The notes: a model not told the origin generated them from the letters alone. DNA of 64,000 bases from Streptomyces sp. TSRI0107 (GCF_001905845.1 NZ_LIVZ01000019.1:26700-90699), one strand, 5' to 3'. Shown: positions 48,235-57,373, counted from the stretch's first letter. Program-made: numbers and translations.

Positions 48235-50391
48235 TCACACGTACTCCTCGCGAGGTACGGGCCGCCCCGTACCGGTGTCCTCCCTGAGTCGCAGCCGGCG
48301 CAGCGGCCGGGGCGCCCACCAGTTGGCGCGCCCGGCGAGCCGCATCGTCACCGGGAGCAGCACCACCCGGATGAGGGTGGCGTCGACGAGGATCGTCACG
48401 GCCGTGCCGACGCCCAGCTCCTTGAGGAAGACGACGCCGCCGGTGGCGTACGACAGGAAGGACAGGGCCAGGATCCCGGCCGCCGCGGTGATCAGCGGGG
48501 CACTGCGCCGGATGCCCTCGGCGACCGCCCGCGCGGTGTCGCCGGTGCGTTCGTGCTCCTCCTTGACGCGGGCCAGGAGGAACACCTCGTAGTCCATCGA
48601 CAGCCCGTACGCCACGCAGAACATCAGCACCGGGATGCTCGGCTCGATGGAACCGGTCGGGGTGAAGCCGAGCAGCCCGGACAGGTGGCCGTCCTGGAAC
48701 ACCCACACCAGGCAGCCGAACATCACGGACAGGCTGAGCAGGTTGAGCACGGTCGCCTTGGCGGGCAGCAGCACACTGCCGGTCATCAGGAAGAGGATCA
48801 CGTACGTGGCGACCAGGACCAGGGCGACCGCGAGCGGCAGCCGGTCCAGGAGCGTGGCGCGGAAGTCGGTGGTCTCGCCCGGATAGCCGCCGACCAGCAC
48901 GGGCGCGGGCGCCGGGGTGTCGCGGATGCGCTCGACGAACGCGGGGACGTTCCCGTACATCGCCTCCTGGGTGGGTACGACGGCCAGGCGCACCCGTCCG
49001 TCGGGGGCCGTCAGCCGGTCCTGGCCGGGCGCGCCGGTGCGGACGCCGTCGCGGTAGGCGCCGTCGGGGGCGTCGACCAGGAAGACGCCCGGGAGACGGG
49101 AGAGTTCGGCGGCGTACGCGCGCGTGGCGGCCGTCTTCGTGAGCACGACCTGGACCGTGTCGGTGGGCTCGGCGGCGAACTCCCGGTGCACGATCTCGGA
49201 GGTGGTGCGCGAGGAGGTGCCCTCGGGCAGGGTGCGCTCGTCGGGCAGGCCGAAGCGCAGCCCGAGCACGGGCGAGGCGGCGACGAGGAGCACGGCCAGC
49301 ACCGCGGCGCCCGCCAGGACCGGGCGGCGCATGGCGGTGAGCGCGGTGCGGTGCCAGAAGCCGGAGGCGGGGGCCTCGGCGCGTTCCACGCGGTGTCCCC
49401 AGCGGGCGAGCGCGGCGGGCAGGAACAGCACGGCGCCGGTGACCGCCGCCGGCACGACGAGGACACCGGCGTAGGCGAACGAGCTGAGGAAGAAGAACGG
49501 GAACACCAGCAGCGCGCACAGCGACACCGCGACCGTGACCCCGCTGAAGACGACGGTCCGGCCGCCGACGGCGGTGGCCCGGACGACGGCCTCGGGCCGG
49601 GCGAGGCCCGCGACCCGCTCCTCCCGGTACCGGTTGATCACGAACAGGCTGTAGTCGACGCCGAGGCCGAGTCCGAGAACCAGCGCGAGGTTCGCGGCGA
49701 ACGTCGACACCTCGGTGACCTGCGCGAGCGCCCGCAGTCCGGCGAGGGTGCCGACGACGGAGAACAGTCCGACGCCGACGGTCAGCAGGGCGGCCACCGT
49801 CCGCCGGTAGAACAGGATCAGCAGGAGCAGCACGGCCGGCAGGGCGAACGCCTCGGCGCGCAGGAAGTCGGTGCGGGCCTGCTCACCGACCTGCCGGGAG
49901 ATCTCCTCCTGCCCGCCGACCCGCACCTCCAGTTCGGGGGTGACCCGGGTCAGCCGGGGCGAGAGCGTGGCCAGTTCCTCGCGGGTCTCGGTGGCGGAGC
50001 CCTCCAGGCGGGCGAGGATCAGGCCGCGCCGGCCGTCCTCGCCGCGCAGCGCCGGACCGTTCGCGTCCCAGTACGAGGTGACGTCCGTGACCTGCGGCAG
50101 CCCCTCCACCTCGGCGGTGAGGGCACGGGCGGCGCGGGCGGTGGCCGGGCTGTCCACATCGCCGTCGCGGGCCGTGACCAGCAGGGCCAGATTGGGGTTG
50201 CCGGTGCCGAAGCGGTCGCGCAGCTGCTCCGCCGCGCGCACCGACTCGGTGCCGGGCGAGTCCCAGCGGGACAACTGGAGGTCGTCCTGGGCGCCGGCGC
50301 CGTACGCGCCGAGGCCCAGGAAGGCGAGCAGGACGCCGATCAGAACGGCACGACTGTGCCGCACGGCCAGGCGGCCGAGCCGGGTGAGCAT
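48235..50391 (-). CDS. MMPL-family exporter
   Basis: A 718-residue RND-type transporter of the MMPL family. An N-terminal helix is followed by a large outer loop (about 40-175), a first bundle of helices with LALVLGLGLGVDYSLFVINR, a second outer loop (about 385-520) and a second bundle with VLMFCVAYGLSMDYEVFLLA. The GxxxDY motifs in both bundles carry the proton-relay Asp-Tyr pair. ATG at 50391 fits the usual N-terminus. It likely exports a lipid or metabolite. It is divergent from the SARP regulator across 137 bp with four 12-bp direct repeats, which suggests SARP control. Confidence 0.92.
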   Translation of the reverse strand: MLTRLGRLAVRHSRAVLIGVLLAFLGLGAYGAGAQDDLQLSRWDSPGTESVRAAEQLRDRFGTGNPNLALLVTARDGDVDSPATARAARALTAEVEGLPQVTDVTSYWDANGPALRGEDGRRGLILARLEGSATETREELATLSPRLTRVTPELEVRVGGQEEISRQVGEQARTDFLRAEAFALPAVLLLLILFYRRTVAALLTVGVGLFSVVGTLAGLRALAQVTEVSTFAANLALVLGLGLGVDYSLFVINRYREERVAGLARPEAVVRATAVGGRTVVFSGVTVAVSLCALLVFPFFFLSSFAYAGVLVVPAAVTGAVLFLPAALARWGHRVERAEAPASGFWHRTALTAMRRPVLAGAAVLAVLLVAASPVLGLRFGLPDERTLPEGTSSRTTSEIVHREFAAEPTDTVQVVLTKTAATRAYAAELSRLPGVFLVDAPDGAYRDGVRTGAPGQDRLTAPDGRVRLAVVPTQEAMYGNVPAFVERIRDTPAPAPVLVGGYPGETTDFRATLLDRLPLAVALVLVATYVILFLMTGSVLLPAKATVLNLLSLSVMFGCLVWVFQDGHLSGLLGFTPTGSIEPSIPVLMFCVAYGLSMDYEVFLLARVKEEHERTGDTARAVAEGIRRSAPLITAAAGILALSFLSYATGGVVFLKELGVGTAVTILVDATLIRVVLLPVTMRLAGRANWWAPRPLRRLRLREDTGTGRPVPREEYV

Positions 50392-50439
50392 GTGAGGGCC
50401 TTTCTCGGGGAAACGCTGTCCGGACACCGTCCGGGAGAG

Positions 50440-50487
50440 CGCTGGAAGGCCCGCTGGAACAACCGCTGGAAGATCCACTGGAAGACC
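50440..50487. promoter_or_regulatory. Four 12-bp direct repeats in the MMPL-SARP intergenic region
   Basis: Four head-to-tail 12-mers begin CGCTGGAAGGCC, CGCTGGAACAAC, CGCTGGAAGATC and CACTGGAAGACC. The constant core CTGGAA recurs every 12 bp. SARP proteins bind direct heptamer repeats at about one helical turn, so this array is a likely SARP site for one or both divergent genes. Confidence 0.6.
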
Positions 50488-50528
50488 TGTGATCCGCCGG
50501 AACCCGGGCCTCGGGATACGCTCGACGC

Positions 50529-51320
50529 ATGGGTGAGGGGACAACCGGCACATCGGGCGTGCGCTTCGAACTGCTCGGTCCGCTACGGGCGTTGCGCGAC
50601 GGCGGGGAGATCCCGCTGGGCCCGCCGAAGCAGCGGGCGGTGCTCGCCGTCCTGCTGCTCCAGGAAGGCCGCTCCCTGTCGTACGACGGTCTCGTCGAGG
50701 CCGTGTGGGGCGGCGCGCCGCCGGTCCATGTGCGCAACCTGGTGCAGAAGTACGTCTCCGGGCTGCGCCGCGCGCTGGGGGACGGGCCGCGGCTGTCGTG
50801 GACGGGAGCGGGCTACCGGCTGACCGGCGCGGACATCGACGACCTGCGCGAGCGGCGCCGGCTGGTGGACTCGGCCCGCGCCGCGCGGGACGCCGGCCAG
50901 GTGGCGCAAGCCGTCGAACTGGCGCGCTGCGCAGAGGAGTTGTGGCGAGGGGAGTTCGCCGAAGGCCTCCAGGCGCCGTACCTGGCGGCGGAGCGGCTGC
51001 GCTGGGCGGAGAAACGCCTCACCGTGCTGGAGGCGCGCCTCGGCGGCGAGATCGAGCTCGGACGCTCCTTCGAGTACGTCCACGAACTCGTCCGCCTCGT
51101 CGCCGCGCACCCCCTGCGCGAACGCCTCGTCGAGCTGCTGATGCTAGCCCTGTGCCGCAGCGGCCGCCCCTCCGACGCCCTCACCGCCTACGAGTCCGCC
51201 CGCCACCGCCTCGCCGAGTCCCTGGGCGCGGACCCCGGCCCGGCCCTGCGCTCCCTGCACGCCCGGATCCTGCGCCAGGACCCGGAGTTGCTGCCGGGAG
51301 CGGCGGTGGCGGTGTCCTGA
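50529..51320 (+). CDS. SARP-family transcriptional activator
   Basis: A 263-residue regulator with an OmpR-like winged helix (about 10-100; FELLGPLRALRDGGEIPLGP, KQRAVLAVLLLQEGRSLSYD) and a bacterial transcriptional activation domain (about 105-255; LRERRRLVDSARAARDAG through DALTAYESARHRLAESLGAD). This is the size of pathway-specific SARPs such as those that control antibiotic genes; no NTPase domain follows. No biosynthetic cluster lies next to it, so the most obvious local target is the divergent MMPL exporter. Confidence 0.93.
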   Translation: MGEGTTGTSGVRFELLGPLRALRDGGEIPLGPPKQRAVLAVLLLQEGRSLSYDGLVEAVWGGAPPVHVRNLVQKYVSGLRRALGDGPRLSWTGAGYRLTGADIDDLRERRRLVDSARAARDAGQVAQAVELARCAEELWRGEFAEGLQAPYLAAERLRWAEKRLTVLEARLGGEIELGRSFEYVHELVRLVAAHPLRERLVELLMLALCRSGRPSDALTAYESARHRLAESLGADPGPALRSLHARILRQDPELLPGAAVAVS

Positions 51321-51353
51321 CGAGGGGCTTCCCCGCCGGCAGCCCCGGCCGTG

Positions 51354-52067
51354 TCACTCCGCGTGGACCAGCCCCACGGAGTGGGCGAGCCCGGTCACGG
51401 CGTGGCGGAAGAACGGTTCGCGGTCCTCGACGATGCGGTTGAACTGGCCGAACACCTCGAAGGTCACCAGCCCGTACAGCTGCGCCCAGGCCGCGACGAG
51501 CACGGCCACCACCTCGGGCGGGAGGTCGGGGGCGAGGTCGGCGGCCATGCGCTCGGCCTCGGCGCGGAGACCGGCGGGCAGGGGCGTCTTCGCCACCCCG
51601 CGGCCCCGGTGGGCGTCCCGCACGATGCGGATGAGCAGGTGCCCGACGCGGGCCGCGGGCGGCACGGTGGTCCGCGGCGCGGTGTAGCCCGGCACCGGTG
51701 AGCCGTAGATCAGCGCGTACTCGTGGGGCTGCGCGAGCGCCCATGCCCGCACGGCCTCGCACACGGCCGTCCAGCGCCGGATCGGCCCGGCGTCGGCCAC
51801 CGCGTCGTGGGCGGTCTCGGCGGCCTCGCCGAGGGAGTCGTAGGCGTCGATGATGAGCGCGGTCAGCAGGTCGTCGCGGCTGGGGAAGTAGCGGTAGAGC
51901 GCGGAGGAGACCATGCCCAGCTCACGGGCGACCGCGCGCAGTGAGAGCTTGGCGGCGCCGTCGACGGCGAGCTGGCGGCGGGCCTCGTCCTTGATGGCCT
52001 CGGTGACTTCGATCCTGGCGCGGGCGCGGGCGCCGCGCGTGGTGCTGCTTCCGGTGCTGCTGCTCAT
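51354..52067 (-). CDS. TetR-family regulator
   Basis: A 237-residue repressor. The N-terminal helix-turn-helix is KDEARRQLAVDGAAKLSLRA then VARELGMVSSALYRYFPSRD. The C-terminal ligand domain is of the TetR_C_13/WHG type (YALIYGSPVPGY, AAWAQLYGLVTFEVFGQFNR). ATG at 52067. It is divergent from the deazaflavin-dependent reductase gene, with inverted repeats between them, so it probably represses both. Confidence 0.92.
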   Translation of the reverse strand: MSSSTGSSTTRGARARARIEVTEAIKDEARRQLAVDGAAKLSLRAVARELGMVSSALYRYFPSRDDLLTALIIDAYDSLGEAAETAHDAVADAGPIRRWTAVCEAVRAWALAQPHEYALIYGSPVPGYTAPRTTVPPAARVGHLLIRIVRDAHRGRGVAKTPLPAGLRAEAERMAADLAPDLPPEVVAVLVAAWAQLYGLVTFEVFGQFNRIVEDREPFFRHAVTGLAHSVGLVHAE

Positions 52068-52147
52068 GAGGGGGAGTTTCCCATGTTTCCGGAGCAGTGC
52101 ACACATAGGTGAGCGGCGCTCTTCTCGGAGATCGGCGACCCGAAAAG

Positions 52148-52208
52148 AGAGCGCTGCTCTTGCTTTGGAGCATCGCTCTCGTGCACACTGCTCTCAACCG
52201 AGAGCAGT
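52148..52208. promoter_or_regulatory. TetR operator region
   Basis: Two inverted repeats share the core AGAGC/GCTCT. One is AGAGC-GCT-GCTCT at 52148-52160. The other has perfect 9-bp arms ACTGCTCTC and GAGAGCAGT around AACC at 52187-52208, ending 33 bp before the reductase start. A third, looser GAGCN5CTC copy lies between. This is a typical TetR operator cluster. Confidence 0.8.
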
Positions 52209-52241
52209 GCTCACACTTCTTCTCTCCCAGGGGGACCCAAC

Positions 52242-52712
52242 ATGTCCACGTCCACGCACGTCCTGAAGCCCGGCTGGTTCACCGTCAACGTCTTCAACCG
52301 CACCGTGGCCTGGCTGACCCGCCGCGGCCTCAGCGTCTGGGGCTCCCGCGTCCTCGCCGTCCGCGGCCGTAAGAGCGGGCAATGGCGGACGACCCCCGTG
52401 AACCTGATGACCTTCGAGGGCCGGCAGTACCTGATCGCACCGCGCGGCCACGTCCAGTGGACGCACAACATGCGCGCGGCCGGCGGCGGCGAGCTGCGGC
52501 TCGGCAAGGGCGTGGAGGTGTTCACCGCGACCGAGGTCGCCGACGACGACAAGCCGGCGCTGCTGCGCGCCTACCTCAAGCGCTGGAAGTTCGAGGTGGG
52601 CGCGTTCTTCAACGGGGTCGGCCCCGACTCCTCCGACGCCGAGCTGCGCCGGATCGCCCCGGACCACCCCGTCTTCCGCGTCGAGATCACGTCGGTCAGG
52701 ACGACGGGGTGA
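52242..52712 (+). CDS. Deazaflavin (F420)-dependent nitroreductase-family protein
   Basis: A 156-residue protein of the Ddn family that uses reduced F420. Typical stretches are GWFTVNVFNRTVAWLTRRG, LAVRGRKSGQWRTTPVNLMT, YLIAPRGHVQWTHNMRAAGG and HPVFRVEI. ATG at 52242 starts 34 bp after the TetR operator. It may detoxify quinones or other electron-poor compounds sensed by the TetR protein. The last 17 bp overlap the convergent flavoprotein gene. Confidence 0.9.
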   Translation: MSTSTHVLKPGWFTVNVFNRTVAWLTRRGLSVWGSRVLAVRGRKSGQWRTTPVNLMTFEGRQYLIAPRGHVQWTHNMRAAGGGELRLGKGVEVFTATEVADDDKPALLRAYLKRWKFEVGAFFNGVGPDSSDAELRRIAPDHPVFRVEITSVRTTG

Positions 52713-53940
52713 CCTCGCCGTCGGCCGTGGCCGACCTGCGGTCCAGTGCCGCCAGGGCGCGCTGGGCGATCGGCCGGGTGCGGACCATCTCGCCCAGCGA
52801 GGTCGACCCGCGGGTGATGTCCATGAACGCCCGCCACGCCGGCCGGAAGCCGGTCAGCGCCGCGTGGAACAGGCCGGGCCGCCGCTCGAACGCCTGCAGC
52901 AGCCGCTTGCCGACGGCCATCTCGACGCCCAGGCCCGCCTTGACGGCGAACGCGTAGTTCAGAGCCTGCCGGCGGGTGTCCACGGCGTCGTGCGCCTCGG
53001 CGATCCGCACCGCCCACTCCCCCGCGAGCCGGCCGGAGCGCAGCGCGAACGAGATGCCCTCGCGGGTCCACGGCTCCAGCAGCCCCGCCGCGTCCCCGCA
53101 CACCAGCACCCGCCCGCGTGACAGCGGCGAGTCGTCGGCGCGGCAGCGGGTGAGATGCCCGGACGAGATGCTCGGCTCGAAGCCGGCGAGGCCGAGCCGC
53201 CCGATGAAGTCCTCCAGGTAGCGCTTGGTCGCGGCGCCTTCGCCGCGTGCCGAGATCACGCCGACGGTGAGGGTGTCGCCCTTCGGGAACACCCAGCCGT
53301 AACTGCCCGGGATCGGCCCCCAGTCGATGAGGACGCGCCCCTTCCAGTCCTCGGCGACGGTCTCGGGCACCGGGATCTCCGCCTCCAGGCCGAGGTCCAC
53401 CTGCCCGAGCTTCACGCCGACGTGCGCTCCTATGCGGCTGGCGCTGCCGTCCGCGCCGACCACGGCGTGCGCCAGCAGGGTCTCGCCGCCCTGGAGGACG
53501 ACGGCGACCGTGCGCCGGTCCGGGACCGCCGAACCGTGCTGTTCGACCCGCTGGACGGTGACGCCGGTGCGCAGTTCGGCGCCCGCCTTCTGTGCGTGCT
53601 CGACGAGCTGCTGGTCGAACTCGGGCCGGTTGATCAGTCCGAACAGCATCTGCTTGGAGCGCCGGGTGCGGCTGAAGCGCCCGTTGTGGGAGAACGTGAC
53701 CGCGTGGACGCGGTCCTTGAACGGCAGTTCGAAGCCGGGTGGCAGCGCGTCGCGGGAGGGGCCGATGATGCCGCCGCCGCAGGTCTTGTAGCGGGGCAGC
53801 TCCGCCTTCTCCAGCAGCAGCACGCGCCGTCCCGCGACCGCCGCCGCGTAGGCGGCCGAGGCCCCCGCGGGTCCCGCCCCCACCACGACGACGTCCCACA
53901 CCTGCCGCACGTCGTCCGCCGAAGAGTTCTCGCTGCTCAC
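52696..53940 (-). CDS. Geranylgeranyl-reductase-family FAD oxidoreductase
   Basis: A 414-residue flavoprotein. FAD binding by DVVVVGAGPAGASAAYAAAV and the second motif VLVCGDAAGLLEPWTREGIS; PRYKTCGGGIIGPS and the conserved SYGWVFPKGDTLTVGV are typical of the geranylgeranyl reductase family. Such enzymes reduce isoprenoid chains of menaquinone, lipids or carotenoids. No isoprenoid gene is adjacent, so the substrate is open. It is divergent from the M20 dipeptidase gene. Confidence 0.9.
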   Translation of the reverse strand: MSSENSSADDVRQVWDVVVVGAGPAGASAAYAAAVAGRRVLLLEKAELPRYKTCGGGIIGPSRDALPPGFELPFKDRVHAVTFSHNGRFSRTRRSKQMLFGLINRPEFDQQLVEHAQKAGAELRTGVTVQRVEQHGSAVPDRRTVAVVLQGGETLLAHAVVGADGSASRIGAHVGVKLGQVDLGLEAEIPVPETVAEDWKGRVLIDWGPIPGSYGWVFPKGDTLTVGVISARGEGAATKRYLEDFIGRLGLAGFEPSISSGHLTRCRADDSPLSRGRVLVCGDAAGLLEPWTREGISFALRSGRLAGEWAVRIAEAHDAVDTRRQALNYAFAVKAGLGVEMAVGKRLLQAFERRPGLFHAALTGFRPAWRAFMDITRGSTSLGEMVRTRPIAQRALAALDRRSATADGEVTPSS

Positions 53941-54076
53941 GATGGTCTACTGCTCCCGATCCAGCCGCCTGCCGCCTCTGTCCCTCGCATCCTACGGCGG
54001 AGATCGCCACAGGCCGCTGTGGGAGGATCGGCACTACTCGCACCCGTACAACGTCGCACCCACAAGGAGCGTGCCC

Positions 54077-55432
54077 ATGTCGTCGAATCCGGTCGCCGAG
54101 ACCGTCGCCTCGCTGATGCCCAGGGCGAAGGCGGAGCTCACCGAGCTGGTGGCCTTCAAGTCGGTGGCGGACTTCGACCAGTTCCCGAAGAGCGAGAGCG
54201 AGGGCGCCGCGCGCTGGGTCGCGGACGCGCTCACCGCCGAGGGCTTCGAGGACGTGGCACTGCTGGACACCCCGGACGGCACCCAGTCGGTGTACGGCTA
54301 CCTGCCCGGTCCGGCGGGCGCGAAGACGGTCCTGCTGTACGCGCACTACGACGTGCAGCCGCCGCTCGACGAGGCGGGCTGGAGCACCCCGCCGTTCGAG
54401 CTGACCGAGCGGGACGGCCGCTGGTACGGGCGCGGCGCCGCCGACTGCAAGGGCGGCGTGATCATGCACCTGCTGGCGCTGCGCGCGCTGAAGGCGAACG
54501 GCGGTGTGCCGGTGCACGTGAAGGTGATCGCCGAGGGCTCGGAGGAGATGGGCACGGGCGGCCTGGAGCGGTACGCCGAGGCGCACCCGGAGCTGCTGGA
54601 GGCCGACACGATCGTGATCGGCGACGCGGGCAACTTCCGCGTGGGCCTGCCGACGGTCACCGCGACCCTGCGCGGCATGACCCTGGTGCGGGTGCGGATC
54701 GACACGCTCGCCGGCAACCTGCACTCGGGCCAGTTCGGTGGCGCCGCGCCGGACGCGCTGGCCGCGCTGATCCGCGTACTGGACTCGCTGCGGGCCGAGG
54801 ACGGTTCGACGACGGTCGACGGGCTGACCGGCGAGGCGTCGTGGGACGGGCTGCAGTACGACGAGGAGCAGTTCCGCGCGGACGCGAAGGTGCTGGACGG
54901 CGTGGAGCTGATCGGTTCCGGCACGGTCGCGGACCGGATATGGGCGCGTCCGGCGGTCACCGTGCTCGGCATCGACTGCCCGCCGGTCGTGGGTGCCACG
55001 CCGTCGGTGCAGGCGAGCGCCCGGGCGCTGGTCAGCCTGCGGGTGCCGCCGGGTGTGGACGCGGCCGAGGCGACCAAGCTGCTCCAGGCGCACCTGGAGG
55101 CGCACACCCCGTGGGGGGCTCGGGTCAGCACGGAGCAGATCGGCCAGGGCCAGGCGTTCCGCGCGGACACCTCCAGCCCGGCGTACCAGGCGATGGCCGA
55201 CGCGATGGCGGTGGCGTACCCCGGTCAGGAGATGCAGTACGCCGGTCAGGGCGGCTCGATCCCGCTGTGCAACACCCTCGCGGCGCTCTACCCGCGGGCG
55301 GAGATCCTGCTCATCGGTCTGAGCGAGCCGGAAGCCCAGATCCACGCGGTGAACGAGAGCGTGTCGCCGGAGGAACTGGAGCGGCTGTCGGTGGCGGAGG
55401 CGCTGTTCCTGCGGAACTACGCGGCGAGCTGA
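54077..55432 (+). CDS. M20-family dipeptidase
   Basis: A 451-residue dinuclear-metal peptidase. Metal and catalytic residues are visible in LLYAHYDVQPP (His and Asp), RGAADCKGG (bridging Asp), VIAEGSEEMGTGG (catalytic Glu-Glu) and the C-terminal AVNESV region; the dimerisation domain lies in the middle (about 190-310). ATG at 54077 follows AAGGAG. It hydrolyses dipeptides in the cytosol. It is followed by a terminator hairpin. Confidence 0.93.
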   Translation: MSSNPVAETVASLMPRAKAELTELVAFKSVADFDQFPKSESEGAARWVADALTAEGFEDVALLDTPDGTQSVYGYLPGPAGAKTVLLYAHYDVQPPLDEAGWSTPPFELTERDGRWYGRGAADCKGGVIMHLLALRALKANGGVPVHVKVIAEGSEEMGTGGLERYAEAHPELLEADTIVIGDAGNFRVGLPTVTATLRGMTLVRVRIDTLAGNLHSGQFGGAAPDALAALIRVLDSLRAEDGSTTVDGLTGEASWDGLQYDEEQFRADAKVLDGVELIGSGTVADRIWARPAVTVLGIDCPPVVGATPSVQASARALVSLRVPPGVDAAEATKLLQAHLEAHTPWGARVSTEQIGQGQAFRADTSSPAYQAMADAMAVAYPGQEMQYAGQGGSIPLCNTLAALYPRAEILLIGLSEPEAQIHAVNESVSPEELERLSVAEALFLRNYAAS

Positions 55433-55456
55433 CACCCGCGGGCTCTGCTCTCGGCT

Positions 55457-55486
55457 AAGGGCCCTCGCCCGCGGGCGGAGGCCCTT
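55457..55486. terminator. Hairpin after the M20 dipeptidase gene
   Basis: Arms AAGGGCC (55457-55463) and GGCCCTT (55480-55486), with an inner GCCC/GGGC stem, form a hairpin 25 bp after the stop codon and just before the next start. Confidence 0.8.
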
Positions 55487-55499
55487 CTACGGTCGTCCC

Positions 55500-56207
55500 A
55501 TGGACGTCATCGAGTTGCTGCCCAGCCTCCATCTGCTGCGTTTCCCGGTCGGCCAGGCCTATCTCTGGCGGGACGGTGACGAGTCGACCCTGATCGACGC
55601 CGGGCCGGGCGGCTCCGGCGCGGCTCTCGCCGAGGCGGTCACCGCGCTCGGCCGCAGGCCCCGGGACGTACGGCGGATCGTGCTCACGCATTTCCACGAG
55701 GACCATGTGGGCGGGGCGGCCGAGTTCGCCGCGCTGAGCGGGGCGGAGGTGCTGGCCCACCACCTGGACGCGCCGTTCGTCCGTGGTGAACGGCCGGGTC
55801 CGCCGCCGGCGTTCGAGGACTGGGAGCGCCCGATCCACGCCGAGGCCGTCAAGCTTCTGCCGCCGGACGGCTTCGCGCGCCCGCAGCGCGTCACCGAGGT
55901 GTCCGACGGTGACGTTCTCGGCTTCGGCGGCGGGGCACGGGTCGTCCACGTCCCGGGCCACACGGACGGCAGCGTCGCGCTCCATCTCCCCGAGCACGGT
56001 GTGCTGTTCACCGGGGACGCGGTCGCCGCGTCCCCGGTGGACGGCGCGGTGATACCGGGCGTGTTCAACCTGGACCGGGCGCGGACGGTCGCCTCCTTCC
56101 ACCGGCTGGCCGCCCTCGACGCGGAGGTGGCCTGCTTCGGGCACGGCGATCCGGTGGTCGGGCAGGCCGCCGCGGCGCTCAGGAAGTCGGCGGAGGCGTA
56201 CGCGTAG
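55500..56207 (+). CDS. MBL-fold metallohydrolase
   Basis: A 235-residue metallo-beta-lactamase-fold protein with the metal motif THFHEDHVGG (HxHxDH), HVPGHTDGSVALHLP and LFTGDAVAASP with the bridging Asp. It resembles glyoxalase-II-like hydrolases and quorum-lactonase-type proteins; the substrate is unknown. ATG at 55500. Its 3' end overlaps the convergent kinase-NUDIX gene by 29 bp. Confidence 0.9.
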   Translation: MDVIELLPSLHLLRFPVGQAYLWRDGDESTLIDAGPGGSGAALAEAVTALGRRPRDVRRIVLTHFHEDHVGGAAEFAALSGAEVLAHHLDAPFVRGERPGPPPAFEDWERPIHAEAVKLLPPDGFARPQRVTEVSDGDVLGFGGGARVVHVPGHTDGSVALHLPEHGVLFTGDAVAASPVDGAVIPGVFNLDRARTVASFHRLAALDAEVACFGHGDPVVGQAAAALRKSAEAYA

Positions 56208-57255
56208 CCGTGTCACCGACCGGCACGCCCGCCTCCAGGTACAGCGCGGCCCCGCGCTCTCTGGCCCGCAGTGCCCAGCGGAGCCGTTCGTAGCGCACCG
56301 GCGGGAGCAGGTCGGCGGCCTCCTGCTCGGTGACGAAGCGCCAGTCGCGCAGTTCGGGCCCGGGCAGCAGGACCCGGCCGGTCTCCTCGGAGTCGAGCCG
56401 TCCGCCGTCGAAGAGCAGACGCAGACCGCCGTAGCCGGGGGGCGCCGGCGGTTCCCAGTCGGCGACGAGCAGACGTGGTACGTCGTCGAGGCGGATGCCG
56501 GTCTCCTCGGCGACCTCGCGGATCCCGGCCCGGGCGGGTGCCTCGCCGGGTTCCACGACGCCGCCGGGGAACTCCCAGCCGGGCTTGTAGGTGGGGTCGA
56601 CGAGGAGGACCCGGTCCTGTTCGTCGAAGAGGAGGACGCCGGCGGCGAGGGTCTCGGCGGTGGGTTCGGGGGTCTGCACGATGTCGCAGACGGGGACGGT
56701 CCCCGAGGCGACGGCCTCCGCGATGCGGGCGGCGGTCTGCTGCGGGGTGAGGCTGCCGTTGTCGACGAGGTGGGCGTCGGCGGTGAGCCAGGAGGCGAGG
56801 GCGGCCTGGTACGGCTCGATGTGGTCGTAGGACCACTGGCGGATCCGTATCTCCCCGTCGGGCAGGTCCGGTGGGACCTCCCGGTGGGCTATCCGCTCCC
56901 GCAGTATCGTTTCGGCCGGAGCGAGCAGCACATGGCGGACACTGATCCGGCGGGCGGCGAGACCACCGAAGATCTCGTCGCGGTGCTCCTGGCGGAGCAG
57001 GGTCATGGGGACCACGAGGGTGCCGCCGAGTTCGGCGAGCATCGCGGCCGCGGTGTCGATGACGAGGCGGCGCCAGATCGGCAGGTCCTGGAAGTCGCCG
57101 ACCTCGGCGAGGTGTTTGGCCGGCAGCAGGTGCGTGAGTGCGCCGCCGATGACCTCGGGGTCGAAGAGCGTGCTGTTCGGGATCAGGTCGATCAGTTCCC
57201 GTGCGGTGGTGGTCTTCCCCGCACCGAACGTACCGTTGATCCAAACGACGGTCAC
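56179..57255 (-). CDS. P-loop kinase fused to a NUDIX hydrolase
   Basis: A 358-residue two-domain protein. Residues 1-190 are a P-loop NTPase resembling small-molecule kinases (Walker A GTFGAGKTTTA; lid-like RERIAHREVPPDLPDG). Residues about 200-345 are a NUDIX domain, with the box starting GGVVEPGE and ending REVAEETGI, which keeps all the catalytic glutamates. The GTG at 57255 begins TVVWINGTFG. The pairing suggests a kinase and pyrophosphatase acting on the same nucleotide or sugar. I know of no exact substrate. Confidence 0.87.
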   Translation of the reverse strand: MTVVWINGTFGAGKTTTARELIDLIPNSTLFDPEVIGGALTHLLPAKHLAEVGDFQDLPIWRRLVIDTAAAMLAELGGTLVVPMTLLRQEHRDEIFGGLAARRISVRHVLLAPAETILRERIAHREVPPDLPDGEIRIRQWSYDHIEPYQAALASWLTADAHLVDNGSLTPQQTAARIAEAVASGTVPVCDIVQTPEPTAETLAAGVLLFDEQDRVLLVDPTYKPGWEFPGGVVEPGEAPARAGIREVAEETGIRLDDVPRLLVADWEPPAPPGYGGLRLLFDGGRLDSEETGRVLLPGPELRDWRFVTEQEAADLLPPVRYERLRWALRARERGAALYLEAGVPVGDTATRTPPPTS

Positions 57256-57341
57256 GTTTCCCCCTCTTCTGTTGGCCCCTGTGGCTTGCCCGCTCCACCC
57301 TGCCACGGAAACCAGCCCCCGTTGAGGGCGCACAAACGGAA

Positions 57342-57373
57342 GGCGCCGGTCCCCATGTCGGGAAACCGGCGCC
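57342..57373. terminator. Hairpin downstream of the small secreted-protein gene
   Basis: Perfect 9-bp arms GGCGCCGGT (57342-57350) and ACCGGCGCC (57365-57373) lie 22 bp past the stop of the leftward 57395 gene and can also insulate the next leftward gene. Confidence 0.75.
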
